Shown: one piece after another, positions 17,591-26,798 of the stretch
Layout: each line of letters starts with the position of its first letter
How positions within the stretch are numbered: the stretch's first letter is position 1
Origin: Flavobacteriales bacterium UBA7468
Lineage (GTDB): Bacteria > Bacteroidota > Bacteroidia > Flavobacteriales_D > Crocinitomicaceae
Assembly: GCA_002478565.1 (NCBI GenBank)
Contig: DLPC01000018.1
Coordinates: 17,147-81,146 of the forward strand
Reading direction: 5' to 3'
DNA length: 64,000 bases
Notes under the pieces: generated by a model
What the model was told of the DNA's origin: nothing
Databases searched by the model: none
Seen by the model: only the letters and a program-made list of their open reading frames with translations
Made by a program: the position numbers and the translations under genes

Positions 17591-18628
17591 TTTTTCTTTG
17601 AAGGTTTCAAAGGCTTCATCTACAATATAGGATTGCTTCCCTCTTGATTGGAAATCCGTTAGGATTCGCTCTAAAATGAGTTTCGTTTCGTCATGATAAG
17701 GCAAAGCAGCCGGATTTGCTTGCGTTAACCAATAATTGATTTGTCGGTGATATAGTAAATCGAGTTCTGGAATGGTCATTGCACCCACTTTTTGCGCTCC
17801 TAATGCATTACAAGCCTGTTCATAATGACCTTTCATAGGAATGACCAGTACCTTTTTTCCTAAAAACATGGCCTCAGCAGGTAATTCAAATCCTGCACCA
17901 GCTAAAACACCCGTGCAACTTATTAAACTATTTTGAAAATGATCTTGACTTATTGGCTTGATAAAAACATCATCAACCCGGTAAGCGTAGGTGGCAAATT
18001 TTGAAAAGACCTCCCATTTCACAGGGAATTGTCTTAAAAAATGAATCAGGACATCGTCGTGATAGCCAGGTAAATATACGGTGTAATGTCCGTTGTCGAC
18101 TGGGGTAGCTTGTCTTATTTCCCTTCGGATAACCGGAGTAAACACCTTGTCCTCATAAGCTTCGAAATGAAAACCATACTTGGTTTTAGTTGGGACATAA
18201 TGATGCAACACGTAGCGCCCAAAAGCCATATTTTTATCGGGTTTAGGTGCTCTTTGATGAATGACGCCCGCCTGATGACTTAATTCGATACACGGCACGC
18301 TATTGACTAATGCTGACCAAGCAGAAACTGGTTCAAAATCACTGAGGACTAAATCATATTGTGCAATTGGAAAAGACTTAATTTCTTTTATAAAATCTAT
18401 TGGATGCGTGTTTTTCAATGACTTAACTATACTGATTCCACCCTTCTTCCCACTCAAAAAAGTCAAGCCAGTACGCTGATAATCGATATGAAACTGCGCT
18501 TTTATTTGTGATTGATTGCCCGACACGAGGATATCGACCTGAGCAAATTCTTTCAAAATAGGAACAATTTCGTGCGCCCTACTTAAATGACCGTTTCCGG
18601 TCCCTTGAATGGCATAAAGGATTTTCAT
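17564..18628 (-). CDS. Glycosyltransferase (GT-B fold, MurG/UGT-like)
   Basis: A 354-residue putative GT-B glycosyltransferase. The N-terminal domain starts KILYAIQGTGNGHLSRAHEI, the Gly-rich acceptor loop typical of MurG/UGT enzymes. The C-terminal domain has the nucleotide-sugar region LAGAGFELPAEAMFLGKKVLVIPMKGHYEQ near 262-290, where Glu and Gln would contact the sugar nucleotide. The donor and acceptor cannot be named. Its ATG overlaps the stop of the LpxH-like gene (18625-18628), so the two are translationally coupled and may act on the same glycolipid. The 3' end overlaps ppk1 by 27 bases. Confidence 0.82.
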   Translation of the reverse strand: MKILYAIQGTGNGHLSRAHEIVPILKEFAQVDILVSGNQSQIKAQFHIDYQRTGLTFLSGKKGGISIVKSLKNTHPIDFIKEIKSFPIAQYDLVLSDFEPVSAWSALVNSVPCIELSHQAGVIHQRAPKPDKNMAFGRYVLHHYVPTKTKYGFHFEAYEDKVFTPVIRREIRQATPVDNGHYTVYLPGYHDDVLIHFLRQFPVKWEVFSKFATYAYRVDDVFIKPISQDHFQNSLISCTGVLAGAGFELPAEAMFLGKKVLVIPMKGHYEQACNALGAQKVGAMTIPELDLLYHRQINYWLTQANPAALPYHDETKLILERILTDFQSRGKQSYIVDEAFETFKEKLGILRYLL

Positions 18629-19467
18629 GACTGTGCTTGTAGGTCTTCTATGACTTCCTTGAGTAAATATTCGTAGTTCAAAGCTTCTTTGTACTGCGCT
18701 ATTATTTCTTGAGAATCCTGCTTTTTACTTTGATCATGGCGATACAACAACCATTCACCTTGATGGTATTCTAATGCAGTTGAATTTTCAACCCAATCTC
18801 CTGAGTTTAAATAAAGAACCTCTGCCCCGTCTTTGCCCTGCATCATTTTGATTTGTGGCTGATGGATGTGTCCACAAACCACGTACTGATATTCCGAACA
18901 CATGGCGATTTCAGCAGCGGTTTCTTCGAAATTATTAACGTACTTGACCACTCCTTTCACGCTATCTTTTACTTTTTGGGATAGCGAAATTCTTCCTCTT
19001 CCAAATTTTTCTGAAATCCAATTCATCAGCGTATTCAAAATGATGAGTAAATCATAGCCTTTTCCACCCAGTTTAGCTACCCTTTTTGAATGCTTCATGG
19101 TTGTGTCAAAAACATCTCCATGAAAAATCCAGGCCTTGCCAGTCGGAAGATTCAAAATCAATTTGTTTTGTATCTCGAAGTCACCCATTTTAAAACCTTT
19201 AAACTTGCGCAGCGTTTCATCATGATTACCTGTAATATAAACCACCTTTGTACCCTGTGTCAACATAGCCGCAATGGTCTTTAGAACTTCCATGTGAGCC
19301 ACTGGGAAATACCGTTTACTGAATTGCCAGATATCAATGATATCCCCATTCAAAACCAACATTTGAGGATCAATACTCTTGAGATAAGTTACCAATTCAG
19401 CTGCCCTCGAACCGTAGGTCCCGAGGTGAACATCAGAAATAATAACGAGGTCAACTTTACGCTTCAT
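18625..19467 (-). CDS. UDP-2,3-diacylglucosamine diphosphatase-like metallophosphoesterase
   Basis: A 280-residue calcineurin-like phosphoesterase of the LpxH superfamily, with all metal motifs: SDVHLGTYGS (about 11), NGDIIDIW (about 40), GNHDETLRKF (about 79), HGDVFD (about 115) and CGHIHQPQ (about 198). LpxH cleaves UDP-2,3-diacylglucosamine in lipid A synthesis. This subfamily is slightly longer than E. coli LpxH and paired with a glycosyltransferase, so another UDP-sugar or lipid pyrophosphate is also possible. First gene of a two-gene minus-strand unit. Confidence 0.82.
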   Translation of the reverse strand: MKRKVDLVIISDVHLGTYGSRAAELVTYLKSIDPQMLVLNGDIIDIWQFSKRYFPVAHMEVLKTIAAMLTQGTKVVYITGNHDETLRKFKGFKMGDFEIQNKLILNLPTGKAWIFHGDVFDTTMKHSKRVAKLGGKGYDLLIILNTLMNWISEKFGRGRISLSQKVKDSVKGVVKYVNNFEETAAEIAMCSEYQYVVCGHIHQPQIKMMQGKDGAEVLYLNSGDWVENSTALEYHQGEWLLYRHDQSKKQDSQEIIAQYKEALNYEYLLKEVIEDLQAQS

Positions 19468-19563
19468 AGCCTATTTTTGATGTAAAGTTCTTACCCCGAT
19501 ATGTCTTTGATTTTAATTCAATGTTATACTTCCAATTTGATTTCAAAATTCAACTGTTCATAA

Positions 19564-19594
19564 CAAAAAAAAGGAGCCCTAAGTGAGCTCCTTT
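19564..19594 (-). terminator. Terminator of the large T9SS protein gene
   Basis: Read on the minus strand, AAAGGAGC pairs with GCTCCTTT (8 bp), followed by a T run that comes from the A run at 19565-19572. It lies 19 bases after the stop at 19613. Confidence 0.85.
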
Positions 19595-19612
19595 AAGAAT
19601 CTATTTATAAAA

Positions 19613-22600
19613 TTATTGTTTCACTATATTTTTTCTAAAATCAAATTGTTCACCGATAAAATGGATCACATAAACCCCGTTTGCATAGTCAATTAAGGAA
19701 ATTTCTGTGTTTTCCGAGAAAGGATAAAAGCTATTAATATGCTTACCTTCAAGACTGAAAATTTCTACAACTCTTAATTCTCTATTACAATTAATTTGGA
19801 TGATTCCAGAGGATGGATTTGGATAGACATCAATATTTAGATCAAGATTTGCTACGCTTAAACATGGCTCTACATTCACAACAATTTCGTCTGAAGCACT
19901 ACATCCATTGTTATTACTAGCGGTAATAATGTAAGTACCACCGTCGTTGATAACTGTACTTGGGTTTACACTTCCATTACTCCATAGCAAGTTTTGAGCA
20001 TTACCAGTGGCAATAAGGGTATATGGCAATTGATCTTCACATATTAAAATATCCTCACCTAAGGATACAAGTGGAGCAGATAAGAACACTATTTCGGTTG
20101 AAAATAGTGCGGAACAACCAAAGGTATCAGTAACCTGTACAGATATATTTCCTTGCTGACTCCCTATGAAATATGGAAGTGTACTACCATCTGACCATTC
20201 AAAAAACGGATATAAATTTGAATTACCCAAATTGACTGCATAAGGTAGTTCATTTTCACAAACATTTGTTTGACTCGCTAAATTCACAACAGGAAGCTCT
20301 AAAACAGTTACTGTTATTGTATCATATGCAGAACATCCTGTAGTGGTATTAGTTGCTACTGCAACATAAAGTCCTTGACTATTGACACTAATATTGGAAG
20401 TGTTATAGCCTTGAAAATAATTCAGATTTGCATTTGAATTGGTCATCAATTGAATAGGCAAGTCATTGGCACAAACTTGAACATCACTACTAGAACTGAT
20501 GACAGGCTTGGGCAAAACATTTATTAAAATTGAAGCCGAATTTGTACACGAATTTATAGAGGTTGCTGTTAAAGTCATTGTATTTAAGCCAGGGTTAGGT
20601 AAAAATGATTGTCCCGGAGCTAAACCATTACTCCACATTAAAAGCGTTGCATTTGAAGTTCCATAAAGCGTGACCGGGCTACCTTCGCAAACAGTAATAT
20701 TAGAACCTGCATTTACAGTAGGTGCTGCTAAGATTGTTAAAACAACTTGCTCCTGAGCCTGACAATTTGTAACAGTATTAATACCAGTAATTGTATAAGT
20801 TGACACCCCAGAAAATCCTTGGGTTGGGATGACAAGCGAATTTCCTTGAAAGCCTGAATTCCAATTATATACATCAGCATTTCCAGACACAGTTAATGTT
20901 ACATTGGGTCCTGCGCAAACGGTAATGTCTTGTCCTGCATTGACAATCGGTAGTGGATTAACCAAAACATTGTAAACTGAGGAGGTTGCTGAACAGCCAT
21001 CTAATGTAGAAGTTAATGTAATATTAGACGTAGACGTAGCGACAACTTGCTGTGATGTTTGTCCTGTACTCCATAAATAACTCGATGCAGTAGGTGCTGT
21101 TAAAGTTACCGAAGAGCCTTGGCAAAAGGTCAAAGGACCTGAAGACAAAACATTGACATTAGGAAGTGGTTTAACGATAACAGTGACGGGACTTGACGTA
21201 CTTGAACAACCTGTTGAAGTAGTGGTTAATGTATAATTACCCGCAGTATTCACAACAATTGATTGCGAAGTTGCACCATTACTCCAAAGGTAGGCATTTG
21301 CAGTTGGTGCTGTTAGTGTAACGCTCTGCCCTGGACAAATTGAAGTCGGTCCAGCAATTTGGACAACTGAACTAGGAATAGGATTAACAATCAAAGATAT
21401 TTGAGAAGATGTATCTGTACATCCTAGTGTGTTGTTCTGAACTGCGACTTTATAAACTCCTGGCGTGGTAGCCGAAATACTTGCAGTTGTTTGTCCTGCT
21501 AACGGAGTACCATTGAGCAACCACTGATAGTTACAATTTGGTAGTGCATTGATCGTTAATGAAGCGGCTTGCCCAGCACAGATTGTAGTAGAACTGCTTG
21601 CAATTGTAGCTCCTGAAGCGACAGCACAAGTATTTAATTGATAAATGGATAGGGTTGAACTCACCTCATTTGCTAATAAAACAAGCGCTTGTCCATTAGG
21701 TGAATCAACAGCATCTATAACTACTATACCCTCTGCACCAAGGTCCGGACCATTTGGATTTGCTGCACTTCTATTATTTGCATATCCGACATATACCGGA
21801 TTTTGAGGATTATCTACATTGAATACCATGACTCCGCCGATTCTTTCCAAGGCAGCAAAAACATAGGTATGACCATTCCATTGCTTTACTGTAATTCCTT
21901 CCACTTCAGGACCTTTGTCATCAGATCGATTCTTCAGTGATGGCGTACCAATTGAATTAGAAACATTAAACATAGAACTAAATGTGGGATGATTTGCAAT
22001 AATTTGTTCGATCAAATCTTTTGAGTCAAAAACCAGCGTTCCAGTTGTTGCATTCCAAATACTAAATGATCTTCCAGACATTACATGTAATTCATCGTAG
22101 TCTCCATCACCGTCTGTGTCACCTGAGTATTTAAGTGCTGAGAGTCGACCTAGAAATTTATTATTCTTTAATATTGTTGCGTCCGGAAAAGCGTTTGGAT
22201 CTAAATTGGCAAAAGTCGAAGATGATATTCGATTGGCATCCACAACTGTTCCAAATTCTCGAGAATCCCCTTCATTGGCAGTAAACAAATAACCTTGATT
22301 ACTGATCTGTTTGAAAGCAATTGCATCCGGCATATAGGCCCCTTTAATTGGCAAATCTCCTGTAATAAGGACCATACCACTCTGATCTGAGGCATCTAAA
22401 GCATTATTTGATCCAACTCCGTAACTTGCATATCCGAGCGGTGTCAAAGAAACAATAGTATTGTTCAAAAGATTAATTGTAAGTAAAGCATTATTTTCTT
22501 GTAGGGTTATATACGCTTTAGTATTATCCTCGGAAATTGCAATATATTCAGGCTCAAGATCTTGTGCAACACTAGCACTGGTTGAAAAAATTCTTATTCC

Positions 22601-24175
22601 CTGAGCTCTAAGTGCGGTTTCTTGACCATTAAATGCACTCAGTGATATGGTAGTAACATTTGCTTGTGTTAAAGTAGCTATACCACTTGAAATATCAATA
22701 ACAGATACAGAACCCTCTGGATCGATTGAATAGGAGGAATTTGGTTCACCTTCGTTTGCAGTGAGTATTTTGGTGAAATTTTGATTAAAACAAATCATAT
22801 CCGGCATTGCTCCAACACTTACTTGATTCAGAAAGGTCCCATTTGCATCGAAAAAAACTACAAAACCATTTAATTGAGGATTGCTATTCTCAATTGCACA
22901 TGCCACAATTCCATTTCTAGCGACAACTGAGTTAATTCCACCATATGGCGCCATAGAAATACTGTTAATTAAAACAGGCGCAGCTGGGTTACTTAAATTT
23001 ACGATATCTAATTTAGCGCCTATACTATTAGCTATGTACAAGCGATCTGAAACCGGATCGAAGGATACAATTTCAGCAGAATTCGAACCTGATGTACCAT
23101 TAGAAAAACTTGTAAGCAGTTGTAAATTCATTTCATTCGTAGCCACTGGTGCTTGGTAGTCATTATCCTTAATAAAAATAATACTGTAATTATTGGCTGT
23201 TGAAATATTTGCGTTAGAACTCGTGTTTAACTTTATTATTATTCGTTCTGCTTTTTCGGAAAGATTGTCATCCAAAATAGTTATGGGCACATTAAAAGTA
23301 CCATTCGTATTAGCGGGTATATTTAAAGTATTGGACCAGGTAAAATCAACATTCTCAATAGCATTGCTGTAAACAGAAAAACCTAAATTGATGTTAATTT
23401 CACCTGAATTGGCATTGGTAATAACAATTGGAATATTAACAGTTCCGACATTTTCGTTCACAGCAAAAAAGTTACTTGAACTTGGTATTGAGACATCAGC
23501 ACGTCCCTGAAAAGAGACATTATCAAAGCGCCAGGTACCGGCAGTCGCAATATTTGAAGGTGTAGAAGTTTGTCTAAATTCACCAGTAGATTGATAATGT
23601 GCTGCTAGAATTCGAACCCCAAAATTGGCATTATTTGCCACACCTGCGATGCCTGAGAAATTAACAGCAATTCTACGGTATTGATCTCCTACTCCATTGT
23701 TCAAAAATCTTCCGTTATCAATGGTACCATTACAGAACGTTGTGTTTGTGTTAGTCATCGTAAAATTGATCCAAGTCAGACCATCAATCGTATATTGAAT
23801 TCTCACAGTGTTCGCAGCTGTATTTGAAAATCGCATGTCCCATGTAAAGAGAATATTTTGGAACCCGACAGTCGAAGCATTGTATTGAACACCAGAGCTT
23901 TCATTTGTTGACCCTGGATTTGCAGTAAATGACCACGCTCCTGGATTGGTGCCATTTTGACTTCCACAACCATTGTTTATGATAGGATCCATTCCTGTTG
24001 CTGCACTAGCTACAACAAAACTACCTATGACCAACGAAGAACCAACTCCGACATCAGCAACAGGATTTGCAGGGCTACCGCTTATAGAATTATAATTCCA
24101 AAGCGCAATAAAATTATTTTGGGCAATTGAACTTATGGCAAAGGTCAATAAAATACTGAGTACACTTAATCTCAT
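19613..24175 (-). CDS. Giant T9SS cargo protein: Calx-beta, choice-of-anchor I domain, eight Ig-like repeats, type A sorting domain
   Basis: A 1520-residue secreted protein. Signal peptide 1-18 (ISSIAQ). Residues 20-225 form a beta-sandwich region. A Calx-beta-like module spans about 232-345 (NEKVAERIIIKLNT-type; here NLSEKAERIIIKLN). The choice-of-anchor I domain spans about 350-850 (IVSFDPVSDRLYIANS, ILTANEGEPNSSY, GAEGIVVIDAVDS), a propeller-like fold related to alkaline phosphatase-associated proteins. Then come about eight Ig/PKD-like repeats of roughly 75 residues, each with a Cys near its start and another near its end (for example SICPGQSVTL and TVCEGSPVTL). The C-terminal 75 residues are a T9SS type A sorting domain (VYPNPSSGIIQIN; ANGVYVIHF). 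Probably cell-surface-attached or released; ligand unknown. Confidence 0.88.
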   Translation of the reverse strand: MRLSVLSILLTFAISSIAQNNFIALWNYNSISGSPANPVADVGVGSSLVIGSFVVASAATGMDPIINNGCGSQNGTNPGAWSFTANPGSTNESSGVQYNASTVGFQNILFTWDMRFSNTAANTVRIQYTIDGLTWINFTMTNTNTTFCNGTIDNGRFLNNGVGDQYRRIAVNFSGIAGVANNANFGVRILAAHYQSTGEFRQTSTPSNIATAGTWRFDNVSFQGRADVSIPSSSNFFAVNENVGTVNIPIVITNANSGEININLGFSVYSNAIENVDFTWSNTLNIPANTNGTFNVPITILDDNLSEKAERIIIKLNTSSNANISTANNYSIIFIKDNDYQAPVATNEMNLQLLTSFSNGTSGSNSAEIVSFDPVSDRLYIANSIGAKLDIVNLSNPAAPVLINSISMAPYGGINSVVARNGIVACAIENSNPQLNGFVVFFDANGTFLNQVSVGAMPDMICFNQNFTKILTANEGEPNSSYSIDPEGSVSVIDISSGIATLTQANVTTISLSAFNGQETALRAQGIRIFSTSASVAQDLEPEYIAISEDNTKAYITLQENNALLTINLLNNTIVSLTPLGYASYGVGSNNALDASDQSGMVLITGDLPIKGAYMPDAIAFKQISNQGYLFTANEGDSREFGTVVDANRISSSTFANLDPNAFPDATILKNNKFLGRLSALKYSGDTDGDGDYDELHVMSGRSFSIWNATTGTLVFDSKDLIEQIIANHPTFSSMFNVSNSIGTPSLKNRSDDKGPEVEGITVKQWNGHTYVFAALERIGGVMVFNVDNPQNPVYVGYANNRSAANPNGPDLGAEGIVVIDAVDSPNGQALVLLANEVSSTLSIYQLNTCAVASGATIASSSTTICAGQAASLTINALPNCNYQWLLNGTPLAGQTTASISATTPGVYKVAVQNNTLGCTDTSSQISLIVNPIPSSVVQIAGPTSICPGQSVTLTAPTANAYLWSNGATSQSIVVNTAGNYTLTTTSTGCSSTSSPVTVIVKPLPNVNVLSSGPLTFCQGSSVTLTAPTASSYLWSTGQTSQQVVATSTSNITLTSTLDGCSATSSVYNVLVNPLPIVNAGQDITVCAGPNVTLTVSGNADVYNWNSGFQGNSLVIPTQGFSGVSTYTITGINTVTNCQAQEQVVLTILAAPTVNAGSNITVCEGSPVTLYGTSNATLLMWSNGLAPGQSFLPNPGLNTMTLTATSINSCTNSASILINVLPKPVISSSSDVQVCANDLPIQLMTNSNANLNYFQGYNTSNISVNSQGLYVAVATNTTTGCSAYDTITVTVLELPVVNLASQTNVCENELPYAVNLGNSNLYPFFEWSDGSTLPYFIGSQQGNISVQVTDTFGCSALFSTEIVFLSAPLVSLGEDILICEDQLPYTLIATGNAQNLLWSNGSVNPSTVINDGGTYIITASNNNGCSASDEIVVNVEPCLSVANLDLNIDVYPNPSSGIIQINCNRELRVVEIFSLEGKHINSFYPFSENTEISLIDYANGVYVIHFIGEQFDFRKNIVKQ

Positions 24176-24259
24176 GACAGTTATTTTCTTGCAAAATAAT
24201 CGTCTTAATATGAAGTGTTTATTGAGTAAAAATTAAACTCTTATGTATAAATTATTACC

Positions 24260-26173
24260 TTACTTCGCCAACTCCACAATTTGCTGGACCAAACTAGGAT
24301 CTAGCAAAGTACTTGTGTCGCCGAGGTTAGAAGTATCGCCTTCTGCGATTTTTCGGAGGATGCGGCGCATGATTTTACCACTGCGAGTTTTGGGCAAGCC
24401 AGGTACGAAAAGAATCTGATCTGGTTTGGCAATTGGTCCAATGATGCGCGATACGGTTTGTATAATATCTTGTTTAGACAAATTGGCGTCTCCGTGGGTA
24501 CCATCGTAAATAACATAAGCAAATATGCCCTGCCCTTTGATGTCGTGAGGAAAGCCAACTACCGCACTTTCTATTACTCCAGCATGCATATTGATGGCAT
24601 TTTCTACCTCCGCGGTTCCAATTCTGTGACCACTGACATTCAGGACGTCGTCTACCCTGCCTGTAATGCGGTACATGCCGTCTTCGTCGCGTAGACAACC
24701 ATCTCCGGTGAAATATAGATTTTCATAGGTAGAAAAATAGGTTTGACGACAACGCTCGTGGTCTTTGTAGGTAGTACGAATCATACCAGGCCATGGAAAT
24801 TTAATACATAAGTTTCCATTAACACCATTTCCCTCTATTTCTGTGCCATTTTCATCCACCAAACAAGGCTGAATGCCAGGAAGCGGCAAGGTTGCATAAG
24901 AGGGTTTCGACGGAGTTACACCGGCTAAATTCGAGATCATGACACCCCCAGTTTCTGTTTGCCACCAGGTATCGACAATCGGGCAACGATTTTGTCCGAT
25001 GTGCTCGTTGTACCAATGCCATGCTTCCTCATTGATTGGTTCGCCAACAGAACCTAATACTTTGAGCGAACTCAGGTCTTTGCCTTTGATTGGATCCAAA
25101 CCAAAGCCCATCAAACTACGGATAGCAGTTGGTGCCGTGTACAAAATATCGACTTTGAATTTTTCTACAACCTCCCAAAATCTGCCGGCATCTGGCCAAG
25201 TAGGAACACCTTCAAACATTAATGTAGTGGCACCTGCACTGAGTGGTCCGTAGATGATGTAGCTGTGCCCGGTAATCCAGCCGATATCTGCGGTGCAAAA
25301 ATGAACTTGCCCCGGTTGGTATTGAAAAGCATTCACAAATGTATAGTTGGTCCAGACCATATAGCCAGCCGTAGTATGCACGACACCTTTTGGTTTGCCC
25401 GTAGACCCTGAAGTATACAAAATAAACAAGATGTCTTCAGCATCCATCGTTGCTGATTCTACTTTCGGATTGCCCATGGTTTCGACTTTCTTGATTTCGT
25501 CCTCCCACCAAACGTCACGGCCTTTCAGCATGGAAACAGGGGTGCGCGTGCGCGTGCAAACAATAACGCGTTTGATTGTTTTGTTTCCGACAAGGGCGTC
25601 GTCGATAACGCTTTTTAAAGGAATATCTTTAGCACCTCGAAATGCACCGTCGCAAGTCACGATGAATTCAGCCCCGGCGTCATCGAGGCGATCAGCGATC
25701 GCCTGAGCAGAAAAGCCCCCAAAAATTACAGAATGGATGGCACCGATGCGAGCGCAAGCCAAGGTGGCAATCGCGAGTTCAGGAATCATGCCCATATATA
25801 TGCAAACGCGATCGCCTTTTTGCACTCCGTTGTTCAGGAGTACATTGGCAAATTGCTGCACCTTGAAGTGTAATTCTTTGTAAGTGAGAACACGATGATG
25901 CTCATTGGGGTCGTTGGATTCCCAAATGATGGCTGGTTCGTTGGCTTTTGTAGCTAAATGTCGATCTAAACAGTTTTCAGTGATGTTGAGCTGCCCGCCT
26001 TTGAACCATTCAATTTTTGGTTCTTTGAAGTTCCAATCCAGGACCTTATCCCATTTTTTCTTCCAAGTAAATTGTTCGGCAACCTCGGCCCAAAAAGCTT
26101 CTGGATCATTGATGCTTTTATTATAAGCATCTTGATATGCTTCAAATGTACGCAGTTGGTAAGGGTAATTCAT
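24260..26173 (-). CDS. acsA: Acetyl-CoA synthetase
   Basis: Activates acetate to acetyl-CoA via acetyl-AMP. The 637-residue ANL-superfamily enzyme carries YTSGSTGKPKGVVHTTAGY (A3, about 262), the Trp-containing acyl pocket WWQTETGG (about 413), GDGCLRDEDGMYRITGRVDDV (A7-A8, about 500) and GHRIGTAEVE. The C-terminal TRSGKIMRRILRKIA (about 600) holds the catalytic Lys that is the usual acetylation target. Length and motifs are typical for AcsA. It is divergent from the zinc-ribbon/HTH gene and its upstream gap contains the shared 22-base element, so co-regulation with the PrpE-like gene at 33461 is likely. Confidence 0.96.
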   Translation of the reverse strand: MNYPYQLRTFEAYQDAYNKSINDPEAFWAEVAEQFTWKKKWDKVLDWNFKEPKIEWFKGGQLNITENCLDRHLATKANEPAIIWESNDPNEHHRVLTYKELHFKVQQFANVLLNNGVQKGDRVCIYMGMIPELAIATLACARIGAIHSVIFGGFSAQAIADRLDDAGAEFIVTCDGAFRGAKDIPLKSVIDDALVGNKTIKRVIVCTRTRTPVSMLKGRDVWWEDEIKKVETMGNPKVESATMDAEDILFILYTSGSTGKPKGVVHTTAGYMVWTNYTFVNAFQYQPGQVHFCTADIGWITGHSYIIYGPLSAGATTLMFEGVPTWPDAGRFWEVVEKFKVDILYTAPTAIRSLMGFGLDPIKGKDLSSLKVLGSVGEPINEEAWHWYNEHIGQNRCPIVDTWWQTETGGVMISNLAGVTPSKPSYATLPLPGIQPCLVDENGTEIEGNGVNGNLCIKFPWPGMIRTTYKDHERCRQTYFSTYENLYFTGDGCLRDEDGMYRITGRVDDVLNVSGHRIGTAEVENAINMHAGVIESAVVGFPHDIKGQGIFAYVIYDGTHGDANLSKQDIIQTVSRIIGPIAKPDQILFVPGLPKTRSGKIMRRILRKIAEGDTSNLGDTSTLLDPSLVQQIVELAK

Positions 26174-26221
26174 AGTTAGTAGTTTAATCTAAGCGAAGGT
26201 AATTGATTCAAATATGGCGTC

Positions 26222-26262
26222 TTAGCATTTATCTGCTAAATTGATATAGTTATGCAAAATTA
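26222..26262. promoter_or_regulatory. Regulatory region between acs and the zinc-ribbon gene (element copy 1)
   Basis: Holds a perfect dyad TTAGCA (26222-26227) / TGCTAA (26234-26239). The 22-base element follows at 26235-26256: GCTAAA, T, TGATATAGTTAT, G, CA. On the minus strand a TAATTTTG -7-like box (26262-26255) abuts the element and could serve acs, placing its transcription start inside the element. The element ends 34 bases before the zinc-ribbon ATG. A second copy is present at 33397. Confidence 0.6.
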
Positions 26263-26290
26263 ATATAGATATTCATTTTATATTCGTCAA

Positions 26291-26710
26291 ATGGAAGAAA
26301 GAAAATGTCCTAAATGTCAATCAATTAAGCTCGTTAAAAGCGGCGTAATAAAAGGCAAGCAGCGCTATATGTGCAAAGCATGTAACTATGCTTTCACCGT
26401 ATTTAAAGATGGGAAGAATATTGATCCCTATTATGTCATTAAGGCCCTACAATTGCACATTGAAGGGGTGAGTTTGAGAGAAATTGAGCGCCTGATTGGT
26501 GTCAGCCATGTGTCAGTAATGAATTGGATAAAAAAATATAAAATTCAAGCACCTGAAGCGCAACAATATAAACCGACTTACAAAGTATTTAAACATCAAG
26601 AGTTGGTAGCGCATTTAGGGCAAATTGAAAACATGAAAGATAAGGGAATGATCATCACAGAAATCGGCGATAAATACATGCTGATTCATTGGGATAAATT
26701 CCAACGTTAA
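26291..26710 (+). CDS. IS1 InsA-like zinc-ribbon / helix-turn-helix protein, probably a domesticated regulator
   Basis: A 139-residue protein. Residues 1-35 form a four-Cys zinc ribbon (Cys6, Cys9, Cys28, Cys31: CPKC and CKAC) followed by aromatic and basic residues, as in InsA of IS1. Residues 48-85 form a helix-turn-helix (VSLREIERLIGVSHVSVMNWIKKY). The last 50 residues (HQELVAHLGQIENMKDKGMIITEIGDKYMLIHW) are not part of InsA and carry no DDE transposase motif. No InsB-type gene, terminal inverted repeats or target duplication are seen. Codon use looks like its neighbours. Position between acs and a carboxylate-transport gene set, plus the adjacent repeated element, suggests a transcription factor for acetate/propionate genes; this is inference. 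Confidence 0.75.
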   Translation: MEERKCPKCQSIKLVKSGVIKGKQRYMCKACNYAFTVFKDGKNIDPYYVIKALQLHIEGVSLREIERLIGVSHVSVMNWIKKYKIQAPEAQQYKPTYKVFKHQELVAHLGQIENMKDKGMIITEIGDKYMLIHWDKFQR

Positions 26711-26798
26711 GCTATACACTTTACAAGAAGTATAGTTGATCTAAACAACATTGATTACAATTTTCAAACTTGGCTGTGCTAAACATAAACTATTACAA

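Noticed and set aside
17745..17760. Another copy of the TGATATAGT motif
   Set aside because: It lies inside the glycosyltransferase coding sequence, lacks the GCTAAA half and the TTAT extension, and is most likely chance.
24176..24259. Terminator hairpin after acs
   Set aside because: Only a four-base stem (GAGT/ACTC) is seen on the minus strand; too weak to call.
26291..26710. An insertion sequence of the IS1 family
   Set aside because: Only an InsA-like ribbon/HTH is present. There is no InsB/DDE frame, no flanking inverted repeats and no target-site duplication, so I call it a host gene.
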